Below, piece by piece: positions 28,132 to 38,402 of a stretch of DNA of 64,000 nt. The stretch is from assembly GCF_002374315.1 (NCBI RefSeq), contig NZ_NWUX01000011.1, forward strand, positions 62,001 through 126,000. Direction: 5' to 3'. Under the pieces are notes generated by a model, which was not told the origin of the DNA, ran no database searches, and was given only the letters and a program-made list of their open reading frames with translations. Numbering within the stretch: position 1 is the first letter of the stretch; each line of letters starts with the position of its first letter. The DNA is from Vreelandella nigrificans (GTDB taxonomy: Bacteria > Pseudomonadota > Gammaproteobacteria > Pseudomonadales > Halomonadaceae). The position numbers and the translations under genes are program-made.

Positions 28132-29229
28132 TTGAGCCAGCCATCACCTCAGGCCAATCGCATTATCACCCTAAGCCTTGAACCCAATGATCCGCAGCGG
28201 CTTGCTAGCCTATGCGGCCAACAGGACGAGCATCTGAAGCTGATTGAGAGCCGCCTGGACGTGACATTGCGCAATCGTGGCAATATCTTCCAACTAGCCG
28301 GTGCCGCCAACCGCATTAAAGCCGCCGCTAACGTACTTGAACATCTTTACCGCGAAACTGCGGCAGAGGAGCTTGAGGCCGATACGGTTCACCTATTCCT
28401 TCAAGAGTCTGGCCTGGAAGCGCTAGAAGAAGAGGATGATGGCGAAAACAGTGGCGACGAGGTGGTGATGCGCACTCCGCGCACCATGATCAAGCCCCGG
28501 GGTTTAAACCAACAGCGCTATGTGCAGAGTATCCGCGAGCACGATATCAACTTCGGCATTGGGCCTGCTGGTACTGGTAAAACGTACCTGGCTGTTGCAG
28601 CCGCCGTGGAAGCACTTAATCAGCAGGAAGTTCGCCGTATTCTACTCGTACGCCCGGCGGTGGAGGCTGGTGAAAAGCTCGGCTTTTTACCCGGCGATCT
28701 TGCCCAGAAAATCGACCCTTACCTACGCCCGCTGTATGACGCGCTGTACGAGATGATCGGTTTTGAACAAGTTGCCAAACTGATTGAGCGGCAGGTGATT
28801 GAGATTGCACCGCTGGCCTATATGCGTGGACGCACGCTGAACAACTCGTACATCATTCTGGATGAGAGCCAAAACACCACGCCGGAACAGATGAAAATGT
28901 TCCTGACCCGAATTGGCTTTGGCTCAACAGCGGTAATTACCGGCGATATAACCCAGGTGGATCTCCCCCGTGGGCAACGCTCCGGTTTGTCTCAGGTGCT
29001 AGACGTACTGAAAGAGACACCTGGGATTGGGGTTACCCACTTTGCCGCCAAAGATGTGGTGCGGCATCCGCTGGTACAGCGCATTATCGAAGCCTATGAC
29101 GAGTTTGAATCCCAGCAGGAAGTGGAAGAGCGCGCGCGTCGCGAGACTCGCCAGCAGGAGCGTGAAGCACGCATTCAGCACCGCGATGCTTATGAGCGCT
29201 CTTCTGGCCATTCAGGGAACGCATCATAA
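28132..29229 (+). CDS. ybeZ: PhoH family ATPase (YbeZ)
   Basis: Cytoplasmic P-loop ATPase, partner of the RNase YbeY. It has 365 residues and starts with TTG ([20 protein letters not shown]), the position expected from relatives and with no nearby in-frame ATG. Walker A is GPAGTGKT at 144-151 and Walker B is [15 protein letters not shown]. An N-terminal KH-like region is followed by an acidic linker (about residues 96-110), and the C-terminus is rich in arginine and glutamate. The stop overlaps the ybeY ATG by one base (TAATG). Confidence 0.94.
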   Translation: MSQPSPQANRIITLSLEPNDPQRLASLCGQQDEHLKLIESRLDVTLRNRGNIFQLAGAANRIKAAANVLEHLYRETAAEELEADTVHLFLQESGLEALEEEDDGENSGDEVVMRTPRTMIKPRGLNQQRYVQSIREHDINFGIGPAGTGKTYLAVAAAVEALNQQEVRRILLVRPAVEAGEKLGFLPGDLAQKIDPYLRPLYDALYEMIGFEQVAKLIERQVIEIAPLAYMRGRTLNNSYIILDESQNTTPEQMKMFLTRIGFGSTAVITGDITQVDLPRGQRSGLSQVLDVLKETPGIGVTHFAAKDVVRHPLVQRIIEAYDEFESQQEVEERARRETRQQEREARIQHRDAYERSSGHSGNAS

Positions 29230-29690
29230 TGAGCAATATCATCATTGATCGCCAAACCGCAATTAATGAGCAGCAGTTGCCCACCCTTGAGCAGCTCACC
29301 CATTGGGTGGGCTGCGTATTTTCGCGCCATCCAGACGATGAACGTAAAGAGCTGACCATTCGCTTCGTAGATAATAGCGAAAGCCAAGCGCTTAACCGAG
29401 ACTATCGTGGCAAGGACAAGCCTACTAATGTGCTGTCTTTTCCCTTCGAGAACCCGCCAGGTATTGACCTCCCCCTGCTGGGTGACCTGATTATTTGCCA
29501 TGCAGTCGTTGCTCAAGAGGCCTGCGCGCAGCAAAAGTCACTTACTCATCATTATGCCCATATGGTAATTCATGGCACCCTGCATTTAATGGGGTACGAT
29601 CATATTGATGAACAGGAAGCAGAGGAGATGGAGCAACTTGAACGTGAGCTGTTAGCTACGTTGGACATTCCTGATCCTTATCATGCATAA
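29229..29690 (+). CDS. ybeY: Endoribonuclease YbeY (rRNA maturation factor)
   Basis: Zinc metallo-endoribonuclease needed for 16S rRNA 3'-end maturation and ribosome quality control. It has 153 residues. The metal motif [11 protein letters not shown] supplies H115, H119 and H125, and [11 protein letters not shown] is the conserved central segment. It is translationally coupled to the upstream PhoH gene. Confidence 0.97.
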   Translation: MSNIIIDRQTAINEQQLPTLEQLTHWVGCVFSRHPDDERKELTIRFVDNSESQALNRDYRGKDKPTNVLSFPFENPPGIDLPLLGDLIICHAVVAQEACAQQKSLTHHYAHMVIHGTLHLMGYDHIDEQEAEEMEQLERELLATLDIPDPYHA

Positions 29691-29820
29691 GCTGTTACCC
29701 TGAGCAATAACTGCTTTTTAAGGTGGTGGATAATGCCGCGCAGTGATAAAACAGCAAGCTACCTGCTTATAACTCGCCACACCTAATATATTTGCCCGTA
29801 ACAATGAGAGATTTGACGCA

Positions 29821-30705
29821 ATGAGCGAAGACAGATCGAGCAACCCTAATCAAAAATCCTGGCTCGAGAAACTCTTTAGCGCCCTTTCTGGAGACAATGA
29901 CGAACCCAGCTCGCGAGATGAGCTGATGACGTTTTTACGCCACACCGCAGGCAAACTGAAGCTTGATCAAGATGCCATTATGATTATTGAGGGCGCACTT
30001 GAAATTAGCGACCAACAGGTCCGTGAAATCCTCATTCCGCGCTCTCAGGTCTCAGCAATTGCACTTGATCAAACCAGCGATGGCTATCTGCCGCTCATAC
30101 AGGAAACCGGCCACTCACGTTATCCAGTCATTGGTGAGAACCTTGACGATATTAAAGGCATTTTACTAGTTAAAGACCTGCTTCCCCTGCTGTCTCAGTC
30201 CCAAGAGCATCGCGATGCTTTTAAGCTGGAAGATGTGCTACGTCCCGCTATGTTTATCCCTGAGTCTAAACGCCTGAATAGCCTGCTCAAAGAGTTTCGT
30301 GATACCCATAACCACATGGCGGTTGTGGTGGACGAATACGGTGGTACCGCAGGCATTGTGACGATTGAGGATATTCTGGAGCAAATTGTCGGTGACATTG
30401 AGGATGAGCATGACACGGATGAAGAGGACGATATTCGTACACTGGAAAATGGCCACTTTGCTATTCGCGCCTTAACCCCCATTGAAGACTTTAACGAACG
30501 CTTTGGCACCGAGTTCTCTGATGGTGAGTTCGATACCGTTGGCGGCCTTGTTATGCAGCAGTTCGGCCACTTACCTGGACGTGGCGAGCATACTTGTTTT
30601 GGCGGTTGGCGTTTTGTGGTACTCAATGCCGATAATCGTCGTATCCGCTTACTTGAAGCGTATCCAGATAAGAGCTCTGATAGCGAAGACACAGGCAACA
30701 ACTAA
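29821..30705 (+). CDS. corC: CorC/HlyC family protein (YbeX)
   Basis: Cytoplasmic protein with two CBS domains (about residues 65-190) and a C-terminal CorC/HlyC transporter-associated domain (about 210-285), linked to magnesium/cobalt efflux and ribosome maturation in enterobacteria. It has 294 residues. Motifs are REILIPRSQVSAI, VVVDEYGGTAGIVTIEDILEQIVGDIEDEHD and the FDTVGGLVMQQFGHLPGRGE tail. It lies between ybeY and lnt, the conserved position. Confidence 0.95.
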   Translation: MSEDRSSNPNQKSWLEKLFSALSGDNDEPSSRDELMTFLRHTAGKLKLDQDAIMIIEGALEISDQQVREILIPRSQVSAIALDQTSDGYLPLIQETGHSRYPVIGENLDDIKGILLVKDLLPLLSQSQEHRDAFKLEDVLRPAMFIPESKRLNSLLKEFRDTHNHMAVVVDEYGGTAGIVTIEDILEQIVGDIEDEHDTDEEDDIRTLENGHFAIRALTPIEDFNERFGTEFSDGEFDTVGGLVMQQFGHLPGRGEHTCFGGWRFVVLNADNRRIRLLEAYPDKSSDSEDTGNN

Positions 30706-30744
30706 CCTACTTGTTTACATCACACCTATCGATAGGATATCACC

Positions 30745-32202
30745 ATGGGGTTGATGCCCTCTTTTGCACTACAGCTGCTGGCTGCCCTTATTGCAGGCGG
30801 ATTTACCACACTAACTGCCTCCCCCTTTGAGCTATGGTGGCTAGGGCCAGTAGCTATTGGTCTTTTATATATTGGCTTGCACACGTTAAGCCCTGCACAA
30901 GCCGCGCTGAAAGGCTGGCTATATGGCGTGGCGCTGTTTGGTAGCGGGACTTCTTGGGTATATGTCTCTATTCATGATTATGGCTATACCGGTATGCCCC
31001 TCGCAGTGTTTCTTACCGCACTGTTTGTGGCGGTATTAGCGCTCTTTTTTGCAGGTACTTTTTGGCTCTATCGGCGTTTTTTTGGCCCCCGCTGGGCACT
31101 ACTCACCTTTACGGGCGCCTGGGTCTTAGGGGAAGTGCTACGCACTTACCTGTTTACCGGCTTTCCATGGCTCCTGATAGGATCTAGCCATGTCGACTCA
31201 CCGCTCGCCAGCTGGGCTCCTATCGGTGGTGTTTACCTACTTTCACTCCTTGTTGTATTAACAGGTACGTTAGGGGCAGAGCTACTGCGCCGCCAGTGGT
31301 GGGCGGTACTGCCCCTGGCGGCTATCTGGCTCGCTCCACTTGCCCTACCCAACCACTGGACCACACCAGCTAGCGAGCCTACCCGTGTCGCGTTATTACA
31401 AGGCAATCTACCTCAGTTGCTAAAGTGGACGCCTGATGGTCAGCGAGTGGCGGCCAATACCTATAGCAATTTAACCCGCGAAGTTGCCGACGACGTTGAC
31501 CTCATCCTGTGGCCTGAAACTGCGCTACCTATGATGGAGCACCAAGCCAGACCTGTACTTGAACGGGTTCAGTCCACCCTGCCGCTAGATGTCGCCCTAA
31601 TGACCGGCATCGTTCAGCTGGATGAGCAAAATCGCTATTTTAATAGCGTAATTGGGGTCGGTAATGTGGAAGGCAGTTACCAAAAAGAGCACTTGGTACC
31701 CTTTGGTGAATATCTTCCGCTGGAGAGTGTATTACGTGGCGCTATCAACTTCTTCGACTTACCTATGTCGAGCTTTACTAAAGGTGCTTCCGCACAGGCG
31801 CCTATGCAGGCTGCAGGCGTTAGCATTGGTAACGCTATTTGCTACGAAATCATTTACCCACAGCTAGTGGCGCGCCGCGCGGTAGATAGCGAAGTTATTG
31901 TCACTGTCTCTAACGACACCTGGTTTGGCGCGTCGATAGGGCCACACCAGCACTTACAAATGGCTCGCCTGCGCGCGCTTGAAAATGGCCGCTATGTGGT
32001 ACGTGCTACTAGCAATGGTATTACTGCAATTATTAACCCAAGAGGCGAACTTGTTGATCGCGCTCCGCAGTTCGAAACCACCTTTTTGACCGGTGAATTC
32101 TACGCCATGGAAGGGTTAACACCATTCACCCGCACCGGCAGCTGGCCTGCATGGTTACTCGCCGGCTTACTACTGTTGCCAGGTTTAGCTCGTCGGCGCT
32201 AA
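30745..32202 (+). CDS. lnt: Apolipoprotein N-acyltransferase
   Basis: Inner-membrane enzyme that adds the third acyl chain to lipoproteins. It has 485 residues, with about six N-terminal membrane helices followed by a periplasmic nitrilase fold. The catalytic triad is E258 (WPETALPM), K314 (YQKEHLVPFGEYLP) and C366 (NAICYEII), and the C-terminus ends in a membrane helix. It ends 15 bp before the convergent amidohydrolase gene, with no obvious terminator between. Confidence 0.97.
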   Translation: MGLMPSFALQLLAALIAGGFTTLTASPFELWWLGPVAIGLLYIGLHTLSPAQAALKGWLYGVALFGSGTSWVYVSIHDYGYTGMPLAVFLTALFVAVLALFFAGTFWLYRRFFGPRWALLTFTGAWVLGEVLRTYLFTGFPWLLIGSSHVDSPLASWAPIGGVYLLSLLVVLTGTLGAELLRRQWWAVLPLAAIWLAPLALPNHWTTPASEPTRVALLQGNLPQLLKWTPDGQRVAANTYSNLTREVADDVDLILWPETALPMMEHQARPVLERVQSTLPLDVALMTGIVQLDEQNRYFNSVIGVGNVEGSYQKEHLVPFGEYLPLESVLRGAINFFDLPMSSFTKGASAQAPMQAAGVSIGNAICYEIIYPQLVARRAVDSEVIVTVSNDTWFGASIGPHQHLQMARLRALENGRYVVRATSNGITAIINPRGELVDRAPQFETTFLTGEFYAMEGLTPFTRTGSWPAWLLAGLLLLPGLARRR

Positions 32203-32216
32203 CGACCAGCTACGCC

Positions 32217-33707
32217 TTAATTTCTGGTTAGCTCATCTTTATAAATTCGACCGCCTTTCATGATCATTCGAAAATTACGCTCGGGGTCGGTAAGAAAATC
32301 TAGACGTTGGCTTGGATCACCATCAACGACCAATAGATCAGCCAACGCCCCAGGTTCGATACGTCCAATAGTACCTGGGTAAGGGTTACGTGGTCCTGAG
32401 AGCGACAGTAAATCGCCGTTGTGACCAGTTGCCATTGCCAGCACCGTAAGCGGATCATAAAAGCGCGTTAACTTAGCCAAGTGGCGTAGCTGGTTAGGTG
32501 TATTTTGAGGGCTAAAGAGAATGTCAGTCCCCCAGGCGGTTTTGACATTAAAACGCTGCGCCATTTCATAAGCACGAACCGTTCCTTCAGCTACTTGGCG
32601 TTGGGATTCACGCCGCGCAGCATCTGGATAAACATTGGCATCTTCATCTTGTAGGAAAGGCTGAAGGCTCCACCAAGCGCCCTCTCCTGCCATCATTCGC
32701 ACGCTCTCTTCATCGGCCAGCTGGCCATGCTCGATCGACTTAACACCGGCACGCAGAGCTCGTTGAATGCCTCGGGGTGTATACACATGCACCATCACAT
32801 AGGTGCCCCAATCATCAGCAGCTTCAACCGCGGCACGCAGCTCCCGCTCGGTAAACTGGGTACTGTCTAACGGGTCATAAAGTGATGCAACACCGCCACC
32901 AGCCATCAGTTTGATTTGAGAGGCGCCTAGCATCAACTGCTCACGAGTACGCCTAAGCACTTCAGTTTCACCATCAGCAATCATGGCTACACCTTGGCGC
33001 TCTGCTTCGCTTAGCGGCGTTGTGTTACCGCGAGGAATGTCATGGCGCATTCTGAAATCACCATGCCCCGACGTTTGCGAAATCATTGCTCCTGCAGGAA
33101 ATATCCGAGGTCCATTAACAATACCTTCATCAATGGCGCGCTTGAGAGCAAAAGAGGGCCCTCCCACATCACGAACAGAGGTGACACCACGCATAAGCGT
33201 CCGCTCTGCTTCTCTAGCAGCCACAAGGTGTACATAGCCTATATCAGCGGTCATTGCCTCCATTTGAGAAATAGCGGCTAAGGTTGTATGCCAGTGCGCA
33301 TCAATTAACCCAGGCATCAAGACGCGACCACCGCAGTCGATAACGTCTTCTCCTTTCGCTTCACTCCCATCATCAAGAATCGCGTCAATACGCCCATTGT
33401 CTATCCGAACAGACACTCCGTCGCGCAATGGGCCACCATGGCCGTCAAAAAGCTTTAGGTTGGTTAAAAGTACGGGGCCATCATTACCAGCCTTTGACTG
33501 CTGCCCGACAGCAAAAGGTACATGAAGCCCTGCAAAAAGTGCCATTACCGCTGCCGCCCCACCGATCATTTGTCGCCGTGTGATTTCCGCCATGACGCGC
33601 TCATGGAAACGCTGCAAAATCGGTGAACCACAGCAACAGGGACCGTGGCTGTGATGAGTGTGAGTATTTAGTACTGGAGAAAATAAAGGACGGGCGGTAG
33701 GCGGCAT
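32217..33707 (-). CDS. Tat-exported metal-dependent amidohydrolase
   Basis: Amidohydrolase-superfamily enzyme (imidazolonepropionase-like branch), about 496 residues. Metal ligands are seen in MPGLIDAHWHTTL, MVHVYTPRG, SIEHGQL and TAWGTDILFSP. The N-terminus is odd: a His/Cys-rich leader (THTHHSHGPCCCGSP) precedes a twin-arginine motif, TRRQMIGG, and a hydrophobic stretch ending AVGQ, so export by Tat is likely. I chose the ATG at 33707 (MPPTARP) because of a GAGG box; an internal ATG just before the twin-arginine motif (33593) is the alternative. The substrate is unknown. Confidence 0.85.
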   Translation of the reverse strand: MPPTARPLFSPVLNTHTHHSHGPCCCGSPILQRFHERVMAEITRRQMIGGAAAVMALFAGLHVPFAVGQQSKAGNDGPVLLTNLKLFDGHGGPLRDGVSVRIDNGRIDAILDDGSEAKGEDVIDCGGRVLMPGLIDAHWHTTLAAISQMEAMTADIGYVHLVAAREAERTLMRGVTSVRDVGGPSFALKRAIDEGIVNGPRIFPAGAMISQTSGHGDFRMRHDIPRGNTTPLSEAERQGVAMIADGETEVLRRTREQLMLGASQIKLMAGGGVASLYDPLDSTQFTERELRAAVEAADDWGTYVMVHVYTPRGIQRALRAGVKSIEHGQLADEESVRMMAGEGAWWSLQPFLQDEDANVYPDAARRESQRQVAEGTVRAYEMAQRFNVKTAWGTDILFSPQNTPNQLRHLAKLTRFYDPLTVLAMATGHNGDLLSLSGPRNPYPGTIGRIEPGALADLLVVDGDPSQRLDFLTDPERNFRMIMKGGRIYKDELTRN

Positions 33708-34329
33708 GGTTAAAGCCTCGTTTAAAAGAAGGGAGCACAAGCAACTCGCTTCAGGATAAGTAAATCTTACATTGGTTCACACTGAGCAATATATCCAACA
33801 GGCCAGCAAGCGATTATATAGCGCACTTATCAGAGAAGTTATCAGACACTTACATAACAGCTGCTTTATCGAAAAATTTCAATAAAAACTAGTCAGCCAA
33901 CATAAACTCCCAAAGCTACTGAGTAAGACCAACGGAATACCCACGATTAATTAGCAAACATTTATCCGTTTATTTTATTTAGCACCCAAACGACATTAGC
34001 AATTGTAATACACAACTTAGTTACTCTGATTCCAGTCAAACCCGGCACACAGAGATATTTGGCGGTTAATTGTATGGGCACGCCATTCACCAGCACCGGG
34101 CGGGCAATCAGCATACTGCTTGGTTTATGCATGCTGTAGGCAGTTGGAAATACTTGTAGCGCTATTGAAAATAACAGGCTAATCAGGCGCTTCTGGTATG
34201 GGGAGTTTAGTGCGGAAGATACTGCCAGCTCACAACTGGCAGTGGATAGTACCGTAAGGTTTTTTCCTTACGCTCACCACCCACCGCCCTTTATTTAACA
34301 ATTCAAAGGTACCACTAATAGCTAGCTGC
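33708..34329. other. Gene-poor intergenic region between phaC and the amidohydrolase gene
   Basis: About 620 bp, AT-rich from 33780 to 34030, with no convincing coding frame. It holds the amidohydrolase promoter on its right-hand side in minus orientation and the 3' end of the phaC transcript. Two hairpins lie at 34222-34242 and 34253-34272; I see nothing else. Confidence 0.5.
34222..34272 (-). terminator. Two hairpins downstream of phaC
   Basis: In minus-strand order, cgtaagg/ccttacg with an A6 loop (34253-34272), then ctgccag/ctggcag (34222-34242) with a 7-base loop followed by a short T-rich segment. Together they are the likely end of the pha transcript. Confidence 0.55.
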
Positions 34330-36183
34330 TTATTGAGATGCTGGGATCTCACCTAGTACTTCGGGAATAGTCATTTTCACGTAGCGCCCAGGGGCACTCT
34401 CGATAACGCTTAATCCACCCTCTCCTGGCTGCCGCACGGGCACCATTTTTTCTGGATCAGGGTCAGCATAGCCATTTTTAGTCACCCATGACTGCCAGTG
34501 TGGCCACCAGGAGCCCTCATTAAAGGTTGCCTCCTCTTGCCATTCTTCATGGGTCTCAGGCAGCGTATCGTTCGTCCAGTAGCCATACTTATTTTTGCTA
34601 GGTGGATTCACAATACCAGCAATATGACCAGAACCACCCAGCACAAACGTCACCGGCCCTTTTGGTAATAATGCGCCATAGTAAGTGCTATTCCACTTAG
34701 CGATATGATCTTCTTTGGTCGACACAAAATAACATGGGGCGGATATCTTGCGCAGATCGATTTTGACCCCATCCAACTCAATACCACTTGGCTCTACTAA
34801 ACGGTTTTCCAGGTACATATGGCGTAGGTACCAGGCATGGGTGCCTGCGGCCAAATTAGTTCCATCAGTATTCCAGTACAATAAGTCAAAGGCTGCAGGA
34901 ATTTCCCCTTTAAGATAATTATTGATATAGAACGACCAGAAAAGATCGTTTTCACGCAATAAATTAAAGGTATAGGCCATTGAACGGCCATCTAAATAGC
35001 CCTTCACCTGCAACGTCTGTTCGATCCCAGCAACAACGCGCTCGTTAAGGAATACGCCTATATCACCTGGGTCACGAAAGTCTTGCAGCGTCGCCATATA
35101 GGTCACTGACTTCACTTTACGGCCACGTCGGGTACTGGTGAGGTAAGCCACGGTAGACGCTGTTAGCGTGCCGCCCACACAGTAGCTCAACAAATTAACT
35201 GACTTCTCACCGCAGGCTTTTTCAATCGCCTCCATTGCGCTGATCGGGCCCATCTGCATATAGTCAGCCCAAGTAATATCACACTGCTCGGGGCCAGGGT
35301 TACGCCAAGAAATGAGGAATACGGTATGCCCCTGGTCTACCATCCACTTCACCAGCGAGTTATCTTCCCGTAAATCAAGAATGTAGTATTTATTAATCCA
35401 CGGCGGCACAATCAAAAGGGGCGTTTTGAAGGTTTTTTCCGTGGTTGGTGTGTACTGAATCAGCTGAATTAGCTCATTTTCGTAAACCACCGCACCTGGG
35501 GTAATGGCAATATTGTCGCCAACACCAAAGGCACTACGATCAGTCATCCGGACGTTGATGCCTTCTGCTGAATTGGCCAGATCCTCCCGCAGACGGGTGA
35601 GGCCATCCACTAGATTTTGCCCACGGGTTTCCAGTGTACGTCGCATAACTTCAGGGTTGGTAGAGACGAAGTTAGTGGGCGACATAGCGTTAACCAACTG
35701 GCGGGCATAAAAAGCCAAGTTACGCTTATGGGTGGGATCTAGCGTATCCAGCTCTTCGATTAGCTCCTCTACCATCTGCGAAAATAGCAGGTACTGCTGC
35801 ATAATTGCTAAGTAGTAGGGCTCTTGAGTCCATGCGTCGTCTTTAAAGCGGCGATCGCTTTTATGGGGCGTAATCAGGGGTGCTACCTGCTCGCCAGCCA
35901 TAGCGCGAGCTCCCTGCTGCCAAAGCAGCCACTGATCTTGCAGCAGTCGTGATTGTGTCTGCCATAGCAAGTTAGGGTCGCTCATTAACGATTTCGCGGC
36001 CGCTTCAAAGCTTTCGCGCATATCGCTATAGATGGAGTCTGCAGCTTCACTGGGTGCTATCCGCGACAGCAAGTCCTCAAGCAGACCTCTATACTGTTCA
36101 CCGATATCGCTAATTTGCGCCTTCCATGCCTCGATATCATCTTGAGACATACCTTGAGACGGCATTTTCCACCCTGACTGCAT
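34330..36183 (-). CDS. phaC: Class I poly(3-hydroxyalkanoate) synthase
   Basis: Polymerises 3-hydroxyacyl-CoA into storage polyester at the granule surface. It has 617 residues, in the class I range. The nucleophile is C335 in the lipase-like box SYCVGGTL, the catalytic aspartate is in STKEDHIAKW and the histidine in GGSGHIAGIVNPP. The long variable N-terminal domain (about 200 residues) is typical. It is the last gene of a run with the phasin gene and a DUF6489 gene upstream on the same strand. No phaA or phaB lies in the window. Confidence 0.97.
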   Translation of the reverse strand: MQSGWKMPSQGMSQDDIEAWKAQISDIGEQYRGLLEDLLSRIAPSEAADSIYSDMRESFEAAAKSLMSDPNLLWQTQSRLLQDQWLLWQQGARAMAGEQVAPLITPHKSDRRFKDDAWTQEPYYLAIMQQYLLFSQMVEELIEELDTLDPTHKRNLAFYARQLVNAMSPTNFVSTNPEVMRRTLETRGQNLVDGLTRLREDLANSAEGINVRMTDRSAFGVGDNIAITPGAVVYENELIQLIQYTPTTEKTFKTPLLIVPPWINKYYILDLREDNSLVKWMVDQGHTVFLISWRNPGPEQCDITWADYMQMGPISAMEAIEKACGEKSVNLLSYCVGGTLTASTVAYLTSTRRGRKVKSVTYMATLQDFRDPGDIGVFLNERVVAGIEQTLQVKGYLDGRSMAYTFNLLRENDLFWSFYINNYLKGEIPAAFDLLYWNTDGTNLAAGTHAWYLRHMYLENRLVEPSGIELDGVKIDLRKISAPCYFVSTKEDHIAKWNSTYYGALLPKGPVTFVLGGSGHIAGIVNPPSKNKYGYWTNDTLPETHEEWQEEATFNEGSWWPHWQSWVTKNGYADPDPEKMVPVRQPGEGGLSVIESAPGRYVKMTIPEVLGEIPASQ

Positions 36184-36255
36184 ACTCGCTCTCCCCTAGC
36201 CTGCTTATGTGGCGTAGCATTCGCCCAGGCAACATTCATAACAATCATAACAACA

Positions 36256-36274
36256 CGGCGCCTAAAAGGCGCCG
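36256..36274 (-). terminator. Intercistronic hairpin between phasin gene and phaC
   Basis: Perfect stem cggcgcc/ggcgccg (36256-36262 and 36268-36274) with a 5-base loop, followed on the minus strand by a T-rich run (gttgttatgattgtt). It probably makes the abundant phasin transcript end early and lowers phaC expression. Confidence 0.7.
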
Positions 36275-36289
36275 CGAACACTGCTACGT

Positions 36290-36715
36290 TTAGTTTTTGC
36301 GCGAAGCCTGGCTGGAAGCTTTCGCGGGCTGCTCACTTTTAGCAGCAGAGGATGTAGCAGCGGAGGATGCCTGCTCACTCATTTTCTGCCCAGCTTCACT
36401 GAACAGCTTTTCCATTTCGGATTTAAACTGTAGGCTCATTTCGCCCATCACACGAGCATCTTCCTGCATTTGCTGGGATAGCTCGTTCATCATTTCAGCT
36501 TGTTTAGTACCAAAATCACGCAGGCTTTCTGCGTCTTTAATTTCAGTTGCACTACGAATACGCTCGGTACCCATTTGGCTGTAACGCTTCATTGCTTCTA
36601 GCTGGTATTGCGTCAGCTTTTCCATATTGTTGAGCATTAGCGAATTCATTTGACGCATTGGCTCAAACATCTGGCGGGTTTGAGTATTGAAAGCGTCCAT
36701 TATTTTATCTTGCAT
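36290..36715 (-). CDS. phaP: Phasin family protein
   Basis: Granule-coating protein of 141 residues. It is an amphipathic, methionine- and glutamine-rich helix (FEPMRQMNSLMLNNMEKLTQYQLEAMKRYSQMG) followed by a helical stretch to about residue 115 and a low-complexity alanine/serine/lysine tail. This matches the phasin_2 family. It lies directly upstream of phaC on the same strand, separated by a hairpin, and downstream of a DUF6489 gene. An upstream AGGAG-type box is present. Confidence 0.88.
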   Translation of the reverse strand: MQDKIMDAFNTQTRQMFEPMRQMNSLMLNNMEKLTQYQLEAMKRYSQMGTERIRSATEIKDAESLRDFGTKQAEMMNELSQQMQEDARVMGEMSLQFKSEMEKLFSEAGQKMSEQASSAATSSAAKSEQPAKASSQASRKN

Positions 36716-36843
36716 TGTGTTTGCTCCTGTCTCTCGTTCCTTGGCTTGAGCCTAGAGTGGCTCGTCACACTGCGCATTGCTGCACTGCAAAAAGAGTAGC
36801 CGCTGGCATGCTGCTTTGCAACACTCTTAAGTGCCCTTACCAC

Positions 36844-37239
36844 TTACCCTTTTGCCCGAGAGCGAGAAGAGGCAGTTGTCTTCGCCTTACTGCCTCTCTC
36901 ACTCGTGGTACTTTTGCTGGCATCTTCTTTACTGTTTTCGTTATTGTTTGTATCACTATCGCTGCTACCGCTGTTACTGGAACCTGCTTGGCGCAGCATA
37001 TCCAGCATCATCTGTTGATAGGTACCAAAGTTAGCAAGCCCCTGAGAAAGCCCTTGCTGCATCATCGGCTGCTGCAAGAAGGGCCGCATCAAGCTCATTG
37101 GATCGTAGCCTTCTACGCCAGACTCCATTTGCCGCTGAATATTTTCCAACAAGCTTTGCTGAAATGCCTCAACATCGGGCAGCCCTAATGACTGCCGAAA
37201 CTCGTCCGGCGTCAGGTCAAACTCAACGTTAATTTTCAT
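36844..37239 (-). CDS. DUF6489 family protein
   Basis: A 131-residue protein. The N-terminal half starts MKINVEFDLTPDEFRQSLGLPDVEAFQQSLLENIQRQM and matches the DUF6489 family. The C-terminal half from about residue 85 is a low-complexity serine, asparagine and lysine tail resembling the tails of phasins. Its place upstream of phaP-phaC on the same strand suggests a granule-associated or regulatory part of the polyester system; this is inference from position. Confidence 0.75.
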   Translation of the reverse strand: MKINVEFDLTPDEFRQSLGLPDVEAFQQSLLENIQRQMESGVEGYDPMSLMRPFLQQPMMQQGLSQGLANFGTYQQMMLDMLRQAGSSNSGSSDSDTNNNENSKEDASKSTTSERGSKAKTTASSRSRAKG

Positions 37240-37297
37240 AGGCGATTCCTTACCATTTTTATTGAGTGTAGCAGTGAACCACCTCCCCTACCGTTTG

Positions 37298-38389
37298 TTA
37301 TCGCTGAACTAACCGCGGCGTATCAACGCTAACATCGGCATTTTGACCACGGTGGCGTAACCAGTGATCAAGCAGCGTAATCGCCATCATTGCCTCAGCA
37401 ATCGGGGTTGCCCGAATGCCCACACAAGGGTCATGGCGGCCTTTAGTAATCACTTCAACCGGCTGCCCCTGCACATCAATTGAGCGTCCTGGCGTGGTAA
37501 TACTCGACGTCGGCTTAAGTGCCAAGCGAGCCACAATTGGCTGACCACTGGAGATTCCACCCAGCACGCCGCCTGCGTGGTTAGAGAGAAACCCTTCTGG
37601 AGTCATCTCATCGCGGTGTTCACTACCACGCTGGGCGACAGAGCCAAAGCCTGCACCAATCTCGATCCCTTTTACCGCATTAATACTCATTAAACCGTGC
37701 GCTAGATCAGCATCCAAACGATCAAATACCGGCTCACCTAACCCCACCGGCACGCCATCAGCAATTACGGTTATTTCTGCACCTACGGAGTCCTGGTCTC
37801 GACGCAACTGGTCCATATAGGCTTCAAGCTCAGCGACTTTATCCGGGTCAGGGCAGAAAAATGCGTTCTGACCTACCGCATCCCAGGTTTTAAAGTCGAT
37901 TTTGATTGGCCCCAACTGGCTCATGTAGCCGCGTATTTGAATACCTTGAGCTGCCAAAACTTTTTTAGCGATAGCGCCAGCGGCAACGCGCATCGCAGTT
38001 TCCCGTGCGCTGGAGCGACCACCACCGCGGTAATCCCGGTGACCATACTTATGATGATAGGTATAGTCGGCATGGGCAGGCCGGAACTGATCTTTGATTT
38101 TTGAGTAATCTTTAGAGCGCTGGTCGGTATTTTCAATTAACAGACCAATCGAGGTGCCGGTAGTTTTACCTTCAAAGACGCCAGACAGAATTCGGACCTG
38201 GTCAGGCTCCTTACGCTGGGTAGTGTGGCGAGAGCTGCCAGGGCGACGGCGATCTAAATCACCCTGCAAATCTTCTTCGCTGATCGGAATGCCCGGAGGG
38301 CAGCCATCAACAATGGCGCCCAAGGCAGGGCCGTGGCTCTCACCAAACGTAGTCACAGTAAATAGTTTGCCAAACGTATTGCCAGACAT
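37298..38389 (-). CDS. aroC: Chorismate synthase
   Basis: Last enzyme of the shikimate pathway, making chorismate from EPSP with reduced FMN. It is about 363 residues from the start used here ([20 protein letters not shown]). The conserved segments GESHGPALG, the basic [29 protein letters not shown] and the C-terminal [17 protein letters not shown] are intact. I prefer the ATG at 38389, since the 11 residues before it are not family-like. It is directly downstream of prmB, as in many gammaproteobacteria. Confidence 0.97.
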   Translation of the reverse strand: MSGNTFGKLFTVTTFGESHGPALGAIVDGCPPGIPISEEDLQGDLDRRRPGSSRHTTQRKEPDQVRILSGVFEGKTTGTSIGLLIENTDQRSKDYSKIKDQFRPAHADYTYHHKYGHRDYRGGGRSSARETAMRVAAGAIAKKVLAAQGIQIRGYMSQLGPIKIDFKTWDAVGQNAFFCPDPDKVAELEAYMDQLRRDQDSVGAEITVIADGVPVGLGEPVFDRLDADLAHGLMSINAVKGIEIGAGFGSVAQRGSEHRDEMTPEGFLSNHAGGVLGGISSGQPIVARLALKPTSSITTPGRSIDVQGQPVEVITKGRHDPCVGIRATPIAEAMMAITLLDHWLRHRGQNADVSVDTPRLVQR

Positions 38390-38402
38390 GGGCGTTAATT
38401 CC

